Below, piece after piece: positions 46,240 to 58,804 of a stretch of DNA of 64,000 nt. Position numbers and translations under genes: made by a program. The notes under the pieces are model-generated. The model worked only from the letters and a program-made list of their open reading frames with translations, searched no databases and was not told the origin of the DNA. Source of the stretch: Plecoglossus altivelis (Eukaryota > Chordata > Actinopteri > Osmeriformes > Plecoglossidae); NCBI GenBank assembly GCA_036571765.1, contig BROE01000012.1, positions 9,928,874-9,992,873 of the forward strand. The letters run 5' to 3'. Within the stretch, counting starts at the first letter, position 1, and each line of letters opens with the position of its first letter.

Positions 46240-49080
46240 GCTGTTAGGTTCCAAAAAATCCTGGAATGTAAGTGTAGTGAAAAATGTAATGGAAGTTATA
46301 TTTAGAGAATAACAGAAATGGACTGACTTAACACAATGGTAGTTATCTTATTACAAAACCAGAGGCAGGCTATCTACATGCTAAGAAAGAAATCACAGCT
46401 CCTCTGCAAACCACAACCAACATCCCCAAAACTTCACGTCACTTGCAGAAAGTGGGACTAAAGCAAAAGTAACCTTCCAGAGCTGAGAAAAGCAGAGGAC
46501 AAAAATTGCATTGCCAGAAAAAAGAAAAGCCTTTAAAAACCTGGCTTTTATTTCCAGCCAATCTGTCAGGAAGGACAGAAAGGGATGTATGGTTCAGAGG
46601 CCAGGTGTAGGGCAGTGTAACAGCAGCGATGGGTCCTCCTGAGACCAACCTTATCTGGGGTCTTGTCTTTGGGCTCCCTCCCTGAGGTTCCAGGTGTGGA
46701 AATGTTAAGTGAAACACACGAAGAGGGTTTTTAACGTTGCTCCCTCACCCCCACCCCCTCCCTTTCTTCTGGTGCCCCCAAAAGGAGAACACCTGGTCCC
46801 TGGAGGGCTCTGAGGGCAGAGGAGAGAGGGGGAAATATAGAGAGAGGGAGAGAGATGTGGGCTTGAGCATCCTCACTCCCCTCTCATCTCCTCCCTCCCT
46901 CCCACACTACCTCCCTCACTCCAGCATCAGGCCCTCAGCTGTCAGGCTGAGAAATGGCAGACGAGACAGGGGTCTTCTGCCTGGGGAGACAGGCAAGAGA
47001 GAACAGAGACCTCTAGACACGCACACACACACACGCACACAAACTCGACACACCTAGAGAAACTCAAGCGCAGACACACACACACACAAGCACAGACAAG
47101 TCTGTTGAGGATCCACTCCTAAGTCATGTCTCAGAGAATTTGTAAATGTCTATCTACAGGGATACCCAAGCCCCTAGAGACCCCTCCTCACACAGGCACA
47201 CACACAAACACTTTCACTGTCACACACAACACATACTCTCACACACATGCTCATACACACACACACTTCAGTGAGTTGTGACTTCACTCAATAGTGTCTG
47301 TGGCTCAGTGTGAATCTGGCCACCTAGCTCTCTTCTATCCTTCTTCAACCAACTGGCTCTTTGAACAGCAGATGTACACCACACATGTAGACACGCATAC
47401 ACACACACACAAATCATTGCCCTCTGTACTTGCGGGCCAGAAACCTAGCATATGGTATGTATCAGTGTAGAGAAACTGCTTGATAGATTGTGTTTCATGG
47501 GCGAATGAGTATTCATTCTCACAGACTCATTCTTTTCCAAAATTTGGGTAAAACAGAGGTGTTCAAGCACTACTACTTTGATATCAATTCTTGGAAATTC
47601 CTCATGCGCACTTTAACATCCAAATTCAGATCCTTGATATTGGCATTCCAACCACTTTGGGAACCTCCTACTGCACTCAGCACACCGGAGGAGATGGAAT
47701 GAGATAGCTGAATCTAGTATGGCGATGCTTCCGGGCTAGGGCCTTGAGCTCTCATCTCAAAGCTTTTGATGGAACCCTGTTTACTGAGGGATTCAGTAAT
47801 TGAGAAACAGAAAACAAGCACATTTTCACTTTTCCTCAGACTAGCATGTGACCCAGGAAAGCACCCAAAGAGATCAAAGCCAGGTCTTTATTCACTAAAA
47901 CATTTGTTCAAAGGCACCGCTCTTGTTTACATTGCGATTACTATAGCAGAGACGGAAGAGAGAGAGACATTTCCGAGCCACGTTCTCATTTTTAAAATGT
48001 TGCAGGAAATGCATTTCAGAGAGATAAACAGATCTAATGTATGCAGAGTGAGAAAGGAAGAAAATTGTGTATTGTTGTAATGTACAAAGAAAGCTGAATG
48101 CCATGTGTCATCATATAGAGGATGTATATTCCAAATACCTTCAAACAACAACCTGGATTATAAATGCAAGCACATGTGGGCCCACTCACGCTGCACAAGC
48201 ACAAGCCAAGTTTACCGTATGCGATAGTTGAGGTATAAATGCAAGCCACATTTGGCGTTTGGCTGAGTAAATGTAAGCGCTTCAGGAAAGGGGTTTGATG
48301 TGCGGGGCACAGAAAAAGGTCGCACACCTACATTTGATGTGCATACAAAGTTACAGTTAATGTGTTGCAGTTTGACAATGCACTACAACAGCAAGATAAC
48401 ACTGCACCACGCGAAGCACAATCACGCACACAGACTAGCACAGGCTTAGCAAGCATGCATCTTTATGCACCCTTTGTTTCACTGTGTTACATCATTGTGG
48501 GACATGGAGTGCATCTGCATAGCCAAAGTGCCAAACCGCAGCACCCGCAGAGAGGAACAGAAGAGAACAGACGTCTCCAGCCACGCACACGTGAAGCCAC
48601 TCATCCATGCCCTGCTCTGCTAATGGCAGCTTCCTCAATGGCTTAGGGTGAGACCAAACTCAAACCCGTGTATTCGTATGCATTTCTGAATTCTTAAAAC
48701 AAACACAGACAGCACACCACATCCAGCCATCGTTTTCGCTGTCAAGACTGCATGGTACGTTGGTGAAGTGAATGAAATAAATACAAAGCACTACACCTGG
48801 ACCAAGGCTGTATAGGCAGCTAGACACTGTGCTGTCGGGAGTCAAACACACACACTAACAAACAAACAGGACCCGGTAACAAGTTTTCATCAAAAGGTCT
48901 TGTCAATCCTGATGAAGTGAATTAAGGCCCTTGTTGGGGCCTGGAATAATTTAGCGGTATCTCTCCATTGCATCCCATTGGTCTTGCAAGACAAACACAC
49001 GTACAAACAATGACGTCATCCAAATGCTTGAAACAAGGGCAACATGCGCAACCACCCACTGGGTACTTGATCTTGATGTC
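46240..49080. other. non-coding, CA-rich in the middle
   Basis: Scattered CA repeats at 47020-47050, 47075-47090 and 47195-47270. Elsewhere single-copy with no gene. Confidence 0.5.
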
Positions 49081-49083
49081 CAA

Positions 49084-49414
49084 ATGCTTGTTTCTGGTGC
49101 TTGGTTCTGGTACTTGGTTCTGGTGCTTGGTGCTGGTGCCTGGTTCTGGTGCCTGGTTCTGGCACTTGGTTCTGGTGCTTGGTCCTGGTGCTTGGTTCTG
49201 GTTCTGGTACTTGGTTCTGGTGCTTGGTTCTGGTGCTTGGTCCTGGTGCTTGGTTCTGGTTCTGGTACTTGGTTCTGGTGCTTGGTTCTGGTACTTGGTT
49301 CTGGTGCTTGGTCCTGGTGCTTGGTTCTGGTTCTGGTGCCTGGTTCTAGTACTTGGTTCTGGTGCTTGGTTCTAGTACTTGGTTCTGTTTCTTGGTTCTG
49401 GTGCTTGGTTCTGT
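49084..49414 (+). repeat. 13-bp minisatellite (CTTGGTTCTGGTG)n
   Basis: About 25 units of CTTGGTTCTGGT[A/G], with variants (GGTCCTGG, GGTGCTGG, TTCTAGT) and a higher-order block of about 57 bp seen twice near 49209 and 49266. Every frame stays open for long stretches on both strands (Leu/Val/Trp/Gly or Gln/Thr/Lys/Pro); none is a gene. Confidence 0.95.
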
Positions 49415-51115
49415 CTCTGAAGCACCTGGAGCGGCTCTGCTGCCGGACGTGGCAGCAGGCCTGGAGGCACACCAAAGGGAGAGAACATTGAGCCATCACA
49501 GAGCACAAAGAAGCAAGACGGTGACTTTTGTTTCCAGCGGAGAATAAAGGAGTCTCCATGAACTGTGTTTGTTTTGACTTTGTCAGCTCCTCACTTTGGC
49601 AAAGAAGGACCTTAAGGAGAGCGAGGGCGGTGCCAGGCCATTTGATCTTTCCTGAAAGATTGCATCGGATACAAATGTAAGAGTTATACCAGGGTTTTTT
49701 AACAACATTCCATGGCCTGCGTGTGGTGGTCTTTAGAGGTATGTTCCCTATCTGCTCTGCCTGTTTGTGGATTTAGCTTGATTTGAAAAAGATCTATTGG
49801 TGTCACTATCAAGAATATTTTGTGGAAATAGAACAAAAAGAAGAAAAAAACAGTGGGTTTCAAAGTTAAAAGTGAAGTTTCAAAATGCTCCAGAACATGT
49901 TTGCGCTAACTCTGTTCTATAAAACCTTCTCATCTACAGCAATGCCTCCTCTGGTTTTGAAGTAGAGAATCAGAGGGAGGGCACAAGGGCGCTTGTCTAG
50001 ATTGGAGCCCTCCAGTCAGGGGGAGGTAGGACAAACCTCGCCAGCACGCTCACAAGCAGCAGCACAAATCAGAACAACAACCGAAAACAAAACAACAACA
50101 CTTGGGGCAAGCTGAATAAATGTTTCCAAAGATTCAGCGTGGGTCTCGAGGGTGCCACGTCTTTTTGAATCCCTGCAACCCCAAAGGCCAAGTGCCAAAG
50201 GGTTCCTACTGATTGTCTTTTAAACTGACTTTGTATTCATGTGTATTCATGTGTTTAGTGGTGTGTGTGTGGTTGTGTGTGCGGCTGGCGTCCTGTGTGC
50301 CTACCCCTGCTTCCCCAGAGCTACAGTAAAACCTCCAATGACACCACCAGCCATGGCTCATTCCCTATTAAAGAAGTCCCACAATAATGTGGGATGTCAG
50401 ACCACTGTCTCATTAGAGAAACACACACAAAAAACACACACAGACACACACACAACCAGAGGGGAAAGAAAAAAGGAGAGAGGCACAAAAACAAATTAAA
50501 CTGAGCGTCAGATAGGCCTTTCATTATAATTACCATATCCAATAAAACACAGATTAGATAAAGAACGAAAGCTCTGAGAGATAGAGAGAGCATGTGAATG
50601 TGCGTGTCCTTGTTCTCTGTTCCATGAACTTTGAATTTGGGGGGTGGAGGAGAGTGTTTATTGTATATTTCCATTGCATGTTTGTGAGCTTATTGTTCTT
50701 TCTGAAGACATGTGTGTGTGTGTGTGTGTGTTCAGTCCTCTCCCCTGTGGCACATGCAACCAATCAGATTAATCATTTTGCTCCTTCATTGACCAAATAA
50801 GGTCAAACATCCATCTGCGGTTCATCGTCAAAGAAGATGGCCTTCCCTACTCGTTACACAGGCACACAGACACACACACGAGCACCAGCACACACACACA
50901 CATACACATAAACCCTTCCATTTCCTAAGTCTCTTATCTCGTCCCCCAAACATTTACAGACCTCTCAGGGCTTCCAGCCAGCAAAGACCCTGCTTGTCCT
51001 CCTCTGAACTTAGGAGACAGAGGTCACTCACCTCGACACACACGCGTACTGCTGTGTACACACACACACACACACACACACAAAGTATCCTACATACAAG
51101 TCACACTGTGACCCG
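49415..51115. other. non-coding, no gene seen
   Basis: GT run at 50710-50731, CA runs near 50440-50455, 50867-50905 and 51058-51082. Single-copy elsewhere. Confidence 0.5.
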
Positions 51116-51119
51116 TGGC

Positions 51120-51425
51120 AACTAGGCCAGGGCTAATAAGGTTAGTGGATGGTGCCCTTGGAAACGGTCCCAAACAGATTTCCATGTAAGGCTTCTACTG
51201 CGAAATGACAAGGAAATGACCGTTTCCAATCATTTGCATGAGAACTTCCACCACGCAACAAACTTTTAATAAGAATGAATTTTCGGCGCGCTCACAATCA
51301 GTTAAGCAGGGGGAAGGGCGTATTTGTCACGGCCGCATCTAGCAAAGCCTGCTTACAAATGACCCCTGGAAGAGGCCTAATTAATGACTTGTGTTAGGTG
51401 AGACCAAATGAGTGCCCCCACAGTC
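51120..51425. promoter_or_regulatory. candidate conserved regulatory island with octamer
   Basis: ATTTGCAT at 51232-51239 (POU octamer), GGGCTAATAAGG, CTTTTAATAAG and GGCCTAATTAATGACTTG in repeat-free sequence. Called by appearance only. Confidence 0.38.
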
Positions 51426-51429
51426 TGTT

Positions 51430-52105
51430 AGTGTGTGTGATGGATGCACCGAAGCCAGGGCGAGAGTGCTAAGGACTAGTTGGACTGTCTATTGGCTGGA
51501 CTTTGATTTTGTTTTGGCGAGGAGGGGCGGACAGTGAGGAACAGCTGTTGTGTCTGAGGCGAGAGAATGTCTGAACACACACACGTACACGCGCGCGCAC
51601 ACACATCGCGCACTTCATATAATCCATTCCGAACCTTAAAAACGCTATGAATCTGCAATATGTTACTAAAGTGATACCTCCATTGAATGAAAAACAAGAA
51701 TGGCTGCCACTGCAAACACAAAAGATGCAAACTCGAAAATATTGATCCTCCCATATCTCAAGTGAAAGAAATGGCAACCATAAATTTGTACAACCTTGCA
51801 AAACAAAGAAACGACATAAGAACAACTACTTCATTTCTACCACTTCAGACCCTCCAAGGGCTTGGCAAAAGCAAACCATAGAATCCTTTACATGAGAAAT
51901 ATGTCTAGTTGAGAACTCACAGCCAACCACAGGCAATGGTTTTGGACTAAATGTCTGCAGTTCAACAGGCCCACACCATAAAGTGTGCCCTTGGCTATCC
52001 TTATTGGCAGATGCCATTATCAAGATGAATTGCGGCTATTGTCTTTTAATGGACAAGTGACCTGTGTGCGTGTGCGTGTGTGTCTATGTTCTCACTGGCT
52101 GAAAA
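51430..52105. other. single-copy, no gene seen
   Basis: Short CA/CG dinucleotide run at 51577-51606. Otherwise unremarkable. Confidence 0.5.
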
Positions 52106-52109
52106 CATA

Positions 52110-52530
52110 TAACGCTCTTTAAGACTTCTCCTGCCAGACCTCGTAATTAGTGATACCTCTCCTAATGATCTTCATTGAGCTCCATATAACGTAAGCATTT
52201 TTTCTCAAATGAATTAGCTTAAATTAGATGTCAGAATGGTTAATTATTATGATGAATGTTTTATTGCAATAATACTGAGAGGAATTAGAACAATGTTAAA
52301 TCGGGGCGTGTGCGCTCGCTGTGGAGTTGTCAAGGAGAATAATTGGTATCATTCATTTAATGGGGACCAAAAATACTCACAGATTTTAATAGCTGAGAAA
52401 GAGGGGAAGATTGAGAGCGAGGAATTCAGGCTGAAGGAGCGAGAAAGACAGGAGGAGAAAATAGGAAGGAAAAGCACACACAGGAAGATGTCCATTATGT
52501 CTCCTGTGGAGGAATGAAGGTCACAGTTAC
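52110..52530. promoter_or_regulatory. candidate conserved regulatory island, TAAT-rich
   Basis: CGTAATTAGTGATACC, TCCTAATGATC, ATGAATTAGC, GGTTAATTATTATGATG, GAATAATTGGTATC and CATTTAATGGGG in 300 bp. The densest homeodomain-core cluster downstream of the gene. Called by appearance only. Confidence 0.38.
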
Positions 52531-53814
52531 ATGAGGTTGCTTGAAATTGCCTTGTTTGGGTTTTTTTTTTCAGACTTTCCCAGGTGGTGAGGGAGACATG
52601 TTTGGAAATCCAACATGAGTAAATTGAGTTTTAATTTCTTGAAAGGTTTTACAGTTGTCATCACGGTATAGAGACCTAACACAGTATTTTAAAACCCCCA
52701 AAGCTGTTTGCCTGAAAAACTTTCAAACTTGATAAATAATCTAGATCATCGAAGATCTAGATGAGCAGTTCACCAATTAAATACCCTTCCTTCTACCTGG
52801 ATAGCCAATAAGGGAGCACATATTTGTACACAGACAACAGATGAACTGCAAAGTCTTTGGAAGTCTTGAATGGCATAAATCCGTCTCAAAACCCGGATTG
52901 CTAAAGGAAGGGTTTTGTCTCTCATCATGGCAACAGATTATGTTCATGAATTGTTTTGGTCGCAAAGGATTTTTGGGTCATGGAGTCCCGAAATAAGACA
53001 TTCAATCTACCCATGCTGATGCAGAGGCAATACTATGGGTGTGTGTGTGTGGTGTGTGTGTTGTGGTGTGTGGGGGGGGGGGGGTGGTGGATTCGGTCGT
53101 TATCTCTGCGATGTGGTTCAACTATCTGGCATTTCATAAAACTAAATGGCCTTTCTCATGACATTTCTGTAACACTCAAAGATCGTGACCCTATTCATTT
53201 CCCTCTGGGATTTCTATTGAAACATCAATTTGTCTTGTCAAAATCAGAACTGCGTAAGACTCCACACGTTTAGTTTAATTCTAACCAAATGTCATCCAAA
53301 TTTTTAATGTACATCTACAAGCTCAGACAAATGTTCCACATTGAAAGCTTGAATGTGTAACATTTGCCAGCAATGTCCTTGTGAGAGACAACTTCATCAA
53401 ACGAGTGGCCGGTCCACAGGACAGCACACAGACAGCATATTGAACCTGGAGTCCAGAGGATCTCTGGCCAGCAGCAAACAGGCGAGGCAGCTCGGGTGAG
53501 ACCAGGAAATCCGTGTGAGGATCATCTTATCAGGCCTGGCTCATGAGGACACACCAAGTCAATCCACCAAGATTGCTCAGTGTCCTCACTTGGACCTACC
53601 TGACTAGTCCAAAGAAGTACTAAGCTGTCTGGATTTGCCATATGTTCCTATGAAACAGGTGTTCTGCATGATGGTTTATCCTAGAGGCTCATTGGTGACC
53701 CTATTGTGTCCAGACAAATGTGTTGAATCCAGACTCCTGCGTTGTAGGTGGTGAACTGTGGATAAATGGATGACTTTAAGATGAGCGGATACATGTTGTT
53801 TAAGTGCAGGATCC
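52530..53814. other. single-copy, no gene seen
   Basis: GT/G-rich repeat at 53040-53085. Nothing else supported. Confidence 0.5.
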
Positions 53815-55090
53815 GGGGGGGGGGGCAGAAGGTTCAGATAGGTGGTTTGCTCAAGGGGTGGTGGCACCGGTAGAAGGATGGCTCAAACTGATTAAAAAAG
53901 AGAAGATCTGGTGAATTCATTATATTGGAATTGGAATGGACGCGTACTAGAATAAACAATTTCACCGTGTAGCAGGCGGGACAAATGTTCAAAGCCATAT
54001 GAGATTAAACACTAAGCTTTGGACATCTACTTGAAGTTATTCTTTTGTTCTTTCTAAATGAACGCACAATAACTTTACACATCGCTGTGGATGAAGATTC
54101 TGCTAAATGAATAATGTAGACAGAAAGCAATTGTTCTTCAAGGGCAATTCACAAGGAAAGAAGTTGAAAAGGGACAACATAGACATGGATTTTATCTGGT
54201 TTGAAGTCGGTCTGTACTGAATGTTCCTAAGGGAGGCACACTTTCTCTCATCACAACAAGCAGACCCCAGAGCGACCTGTTGATGTCTCTTCTGTTTCCG
54301 ACATTTCAAATCTAAGGGTTGCTTTTTTTTTGCTTTCTCATCTCGTTCTATTTTCTCTCTCTCTCTCGTTCTCGTTCTCTCTGCTCCAAGACGCCTCAAC
54401 CATCTGGTGCCAGTCTTCGGAAACCAGACCAAATCCTAACCACCTCCGCACTAAAAATTATAATACCTGCACACCCGTGGGACGACGTCTTTTCCCATCC
54501 CATCCCCCATAGCAACGCTTGGTGGCAACAGATCAGCTAGGAATGGAAACAAAATTAGCACAACTAGTTAAAATGGAGTGCTTTTGTTTTGTCTCATTCG
54601 ATGCAGTATGCCGGATGGATCAGACTTGCAAAGGCTGATGAGTGCTGTGAGGTGAACTGAATGCAACCTACTTATGTTCAAGGACTTTTTTTAACATTTG
54701 ACTACTCACCTAAGGTCTGATCTGAGACGATACACAAACTGAAAGGCTGATAAAAGAACATATGTCTACAATGTGATCTGTCGAGACAAAAGCTATTTTT
54801 CCGCGTGTTGCCTATGCAGCATGTGTGTGTGTCATGTGCATGCGTGTCTTGCATGAGACAGCAAATACAAAGCTGAAGATACACCCTGGAGGGTTACCAC
54901 ACTGCTGAAGAAAATCAAAGTCTAAATACATAACTTGTGTAAATAGAAGCAAAAGAGTTGTGAGATGAAACGACAACACCAGATAAAACCAGATTGCTCA
55001 TTTCAAAATGGTTCTGGAAGACTTTCCTTTTAGATCCATCGACTTGAAGCCAAACCGTTGCTGCCAAAAAAAAAAAAACGAGAGTAAGTA
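53815..55090 (+). repeat. 1.3-kb tandem duplication, copy 1
   Basis: Starts at a G run and ends with CGAGAGTAAGTA. Essentially identical to 55118-56425 at a 1,300-bp offset. The only differences I see are one GT unit near 54823 and the poly-A length (13 A at 55066-55078 against 46 A). No gene is inside; open frames recur identically in both copies. Confidence 0.95.
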
Positions 55091-55117
55091 GAGGATCAGG
55101 AGAGGTGTGTAGGGCGT

Positions 55118-56366
55118 GGGGGGGGCAGAAGGTTCAGATAGGTGGTTTGCTCAAGGGGTGGTGGCACCGGTAGAAGGATGGCTCAAACTGATTAAAAAAG
55201 AGAAGATCTGGTGAATTCATTATATTGGAATTGGAATGGACGCGTACTAGAATAAACAATTTCACCGTGTAGCAGGCGGGACAAATGTTCAAAGCCATAT
55301 GAGATTAAACACTAAGCTTTGGACATCTACTTGAAGTTATTCTTTTGTTCTTTCTAAATGAACGCACAATAACTTTACACATCGCTGTGGATGAAGATTC
55401 TGCTAAATGAATAATGTAGACAGAAAGCAATTGTTCTTCAAGGGCAATTCACAAGGAAAGAAGTTGAAAAGGGACAACATAGACATGGATTTTATCTGGT
55501 TTGAAGTCGGTCTGTACTGAATGTTCCTAAGGGAGGCACACTTTCTCTCATCACAACAAGCAGACCCCAGAGCGACCTGTTGATGTCTCTTCTGTTTCCG
55601 ACATTTCAAATCTAAGGGTTGCTTTTTTTTTGCTTTCTCATCTCGTTCTATTTTCTCTCTCTCTCTCGTTCTCGTTCTCTCTGCTCCAAGACGCCTCAAC
55701 CATCTGGTGCCAGTCTTCGGAAACCAGACCAAATCCTAACCACCTCCGCACTAAAAATTATAATACCTGCACACCCGTGGGACGACGTCTTTTCCCATCC
55801 CATCCCCCATAGCAACGCTTGGTGGCAACAGATCAGCTAGGAATGGAAACAAAATTAGCACAACTAGTTAAAATGGAGTGCTTTTGTTTTGTCTCATTCG
55901 ATGCAGTATGCCGGATGGATCAGACTTGCAAAGGCTGATGAGTGCTGTGAGGTGAACTGAATGCAACCTACTTATGTTCAAGGACTTTTTTTAACATTTG
56001 ACTACTCACCTAAGGTCTGATCTGAGACGATACACAAACTGAAAGGCTGATAAAAGAACATATGTCTACAATGTGATCTGTCGAGACAAAAGCTATTTTT
56101 CCGCGTGTTGCCTATGCAGCATGTGTGTGTGTGTCATGTGCATGCGTGTCTTGCATGAGACAGCAAATACAAAGCTGAAGATACACCCTGGAGGGTTACC
56201 ACACTGCTGAAGAAAATCAAAGTCTAAATACATAACTTGTGTAAATAGAAGCAAAAGAGTTGTGAGATGAAACGACAACACCAGATAAAACCAGATTGCT
56301 CATTTCAAAATGGTTCTGGAAGACTTTCCTTTTAGATCCATCGACTTGAAGCCAAACCGTTGCTGC

Positions 56367-56414
<48 letters not shown>

Positions 56415-56425
56415 GAGAGTAAGTA
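55118..56425 (+). repeat. 1.3-kb tandem duplication, copy 2
   Basis: Second copy, separated from the first by 27 bp. It has an extra GT unit near 56123 and a 46-nt poly-A at 56368-56413. Length and position of the differences (only at slippage-prone sites) point to a very recent copy or an assembly artefact. Confidence 0.95.
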
Positions 56426-56590
56426 AGAGAGTGTGACGGAACAATAGACAACAGAAAGAGCAAGAGAGAGACAGACAGAGAGAGAGAGAGCGCAAAAGAG
56501 AGAGAGACAGACAGAGAGAGCGCAAAAGAGAGAGAGACAGACAGAGAGAGCGAGAGAGAGACAGACAGAGAGAACGAGAGAGAGAGAGAA

Positions 56591-56621
<31 letters not shown>

Positions 56622-56706
56622 AGACAGAGAGAGCGAGAGAGAGACAGACAGAGAGAGAGAGAAGAGAGAGAAGGAGAAGAGAAGGAAACGAGAGGGAGAG
56701 GAGAGC

Positions 56707-56750
<44 letters not shown>

Positions 56751-56752
56751 AA
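56426..56752 (+). repeat. 330-bp purine (GA-rich) tract
   Basis: Almost pure A/G with GACAGACAGAGA blocks. A 30-bp unit beginning CGCAAAAGAGAGAG repeats at 56491 and 56521. Produces long Leu/Ser-rich frames on the minus strand that are not genes. Mirror-repeat purine tracts can form triplex DNA. Confidence 0.95.
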
Positions 56753-56929
56753 GAGAACACGAGTGTTCCAAACGATCCGTTTGGGCTTGTTTACTTTCTG
56801 CTCAAGTGAGCTTGGACCTCTGTTGACTCCAGCTGGCTGGAACCCGGGGTCATCTGCACACTCCTCCTGTCTCCTCCCACACTCCTCTCTGGCACACCAG
56901 TCGCCTCGGCTCCCCACTCAGTCCCTGTT

Positions 56930-57120
56930 TGTACTGGGTGACCGGAGGCCATTTTGGATCACATCCATGGCAGTGCGGGCCTGTGTCGATTCCCTGTCCG
57001 CGGGGCCGGCCCTTTAATTGCCTTGGTTTTATGCTGGGTCAGGCTTCTCTCCGCACTCACACCTTATTAGGCCTCATTGTGGCCATGACCTTTAAATTGC
57101 ATCCAGCGTCCCCTCTCTCG
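56930..57120. promoter_or_regulatory. candidate conserved regulatory island
   Basis: Repeat-free block with GGCCATTTTGGATCAC, CCCTTTAATTGCC, CCTTATTAGGCC and CCTTTAAATTGC. Called by appearance only. Confidence 0.33.
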
Positions 57121-57186
57121 CTCCCTCCCATCTCATGCGCTAGCATTCCTTCCCTCCCCTCTTTCTTCCATCAACCGCTCTCCATC

Positions 57187-57210
57187 TCCCCCCCCCCCCC
57201 CCCCCCCCCC
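57187..57210 (+). repeat. poly-C run
   Basis: About 23 uninterrupted C. Confidence 0.95.
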
Positions 57211-57213
57211 ACC

Positions 57214-57810
57214 ACCTCTCTCGTTCCTGGCTGTCTCATTTATGCCTCCTGGTGTTCTGTTTGCCCTGAGTCTTGTAGGGCGCGTGCCAAAGAGAGAGAG
57301 CAAGAAGTTAAAAGACTCCCCGGCGTTTTCAGTGGGGGAGTTTGCGTCCAAAAACTCGGTTCCCTCTCACCTCTTTCTTTCTCTATCGCTCTTTCTATCT
57401 GTCTCTCCACCCACACACATATTTGTGCACAAATCAGGATAATACAGATAGAGATTTTTGTAGCTGGACCTATTTCTTAAACGTTGGACCATTATGATGT
57501 AATGATAGTCACGTAATGACAACATTATGAAAGTTGGATGTTCAGACAGTGATGTATTGATGTTGATTTAGTGTGTTAAAAACGGACTCAAAGTGACTAC
57601 AAGCAAATGGAAATCACATGACCAGCTGTAGGTCAATCAAATAAAATGTATTTAATACTCACAGCAATTGTTTCGTGCAACAGGTCAGTAAATCAGTAGC
57701 GTACATGTGGATGAGTGGACACAGAAACGTTCAGATGTGTCATCGATCCTTAGGCAACACAAAGCCCCACAAGAGACCAACTGAAGACAGGAGATGAGAG
57801 CAGTGGTGGA
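57214..57810. other. single-copy, no gene seen
   Basis: Nothing supported beyond short CT patches. Confidence 0.5.
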
Positions 57811-57813
57811 GAA

Positions 57814-58029
57814 CAAGAGAGCCAATCAAATGGAGGGCAAGAGAGCCAATCCAATGGAGAGCAAGAGAGCCAATCCAATGGAGAGCAAGAGAGCCAAGCC
57901 GATGGAGGGCAAGAGAGCCAATACAATGGAGAGCAAGAGAGCCAATCAGATGGAGAGCAAGAGAGCCAAGCCGATGGAGGGCCAGAAGGCCAATCAGATG
58001 TAGGGCAAGAGAGCCAATAAGATGGAGAA
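57814..58029 (+). repeat. 24-bp minisatellite, nine copies, most with a CCAAT box
   Basis: Units start at 57814, 57838, 57862, 57886, 57910, 57934, 57958, 57982 and 58006, exact 24-bp spacing. Consensus CAAGAGAGCCAATC followed by CAATGGAGAG. Seven of nine carry CCAAT. The 8-residue periodic frame (SKRANPME) is a consequence of the length being a multiple of three and is not evidence of a protein. Confidence 0.96.
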
Positions 58030-58455
58030 AGGTTAGACTTAGGCCACCTTTTTTGCAGCTTCCCCAGTTGTGCCTGATCAGCGCTGATGACATAATGTAT
58101 TGATTGATGATTCCATTATGTATTGATTAAGTCATGAATGTTATGTGTATCGATACTTACATCTTGACAGTAATGTATCGACAGTTAAGTAAGGACAGTC
58201 TTGCGATGGCAATTATGGATTGCCAGTCTTGTAACGAGGGTGATGTGATGCCAGTGATGGAAGTGACAATGTCAGAAGTAGGAGCACCTCCCAGATGGCT
58301 GTGCCACTAACTCGCTCTGCATCTTCAGTTGGTTGCTGTTTTCACACTACATCTGCACAAGACAAGAAACCACCACGCCCTCATCTCGCAGAAAACCAAG
58401 GTGTTGTTCCTCTCATCACCCCTCTCCCCTCTCACACCTTCTACTGAGGCTACGA

Positions 58456-58804
58456 GGAGCACCGTGTGGAAGGGGGGAGGAAAAGGGGGAGGAGGTGGGG
58501 AGGTAGAGATTAGCGCGCTGCAGGGAGAGGAGGTAAAATACACCCGGGGAGCAGGGAAGGATAAGGGGGGAGGAGGGGGGAATAAAGGAGGCGACAATGG
58601 GAGGACAGGGTAGACGAAAAGGCAAGGAGGAGGAGAGTCAGTAGAAGGAGGTGGAGGGAGGGGTAGTAGCTGGAGAGAGGAGGAGAAGGAGGAGGAGGGA
58701 AGAGGAGAAGGAGGTGGAGGAGGTGGAGGGAGGAGGAGGTGGAGGAAGGAGGAGGAGAAGGGAGGAGATGGAGGTGGAGGGAGGAGGAGGTGGAGGAGGA
58801 GCAG
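58456..58804 (+). repeat. (GGA)-rich low-complexity tract
   Basis: AGGAGG/GGTGGAGG repeats, densest at 58620-58804. Frames rich in Arg/Glu/Gly or Pro/Ser/Leu here are artefacts. Confidence 0.93.

Noticed and set aside
48951..49559. 202-codon minus-strand frame rich in Thr/Lys/Gln/Pro
   Set aside because: Translation of the 13-bp minisatellite.
54103..55732. Two identical 109-codon minus-strand frames
   Set aside because: Identical only because the whole 1.3 kb is duplicated; no domain or codon-level evidence.
56217..56917. Leu/Ser-rich minus-strand frames up to 205 codons
   Set aside because: Translation of the purine tract and the poly-A run; looks like a membrane protein only because of CT repeats.
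57794..58003. 69-codon frame with eight-residue repeats
   Set aside because: Consequence of the 24-bp minisatellite period; no evidence of translation.
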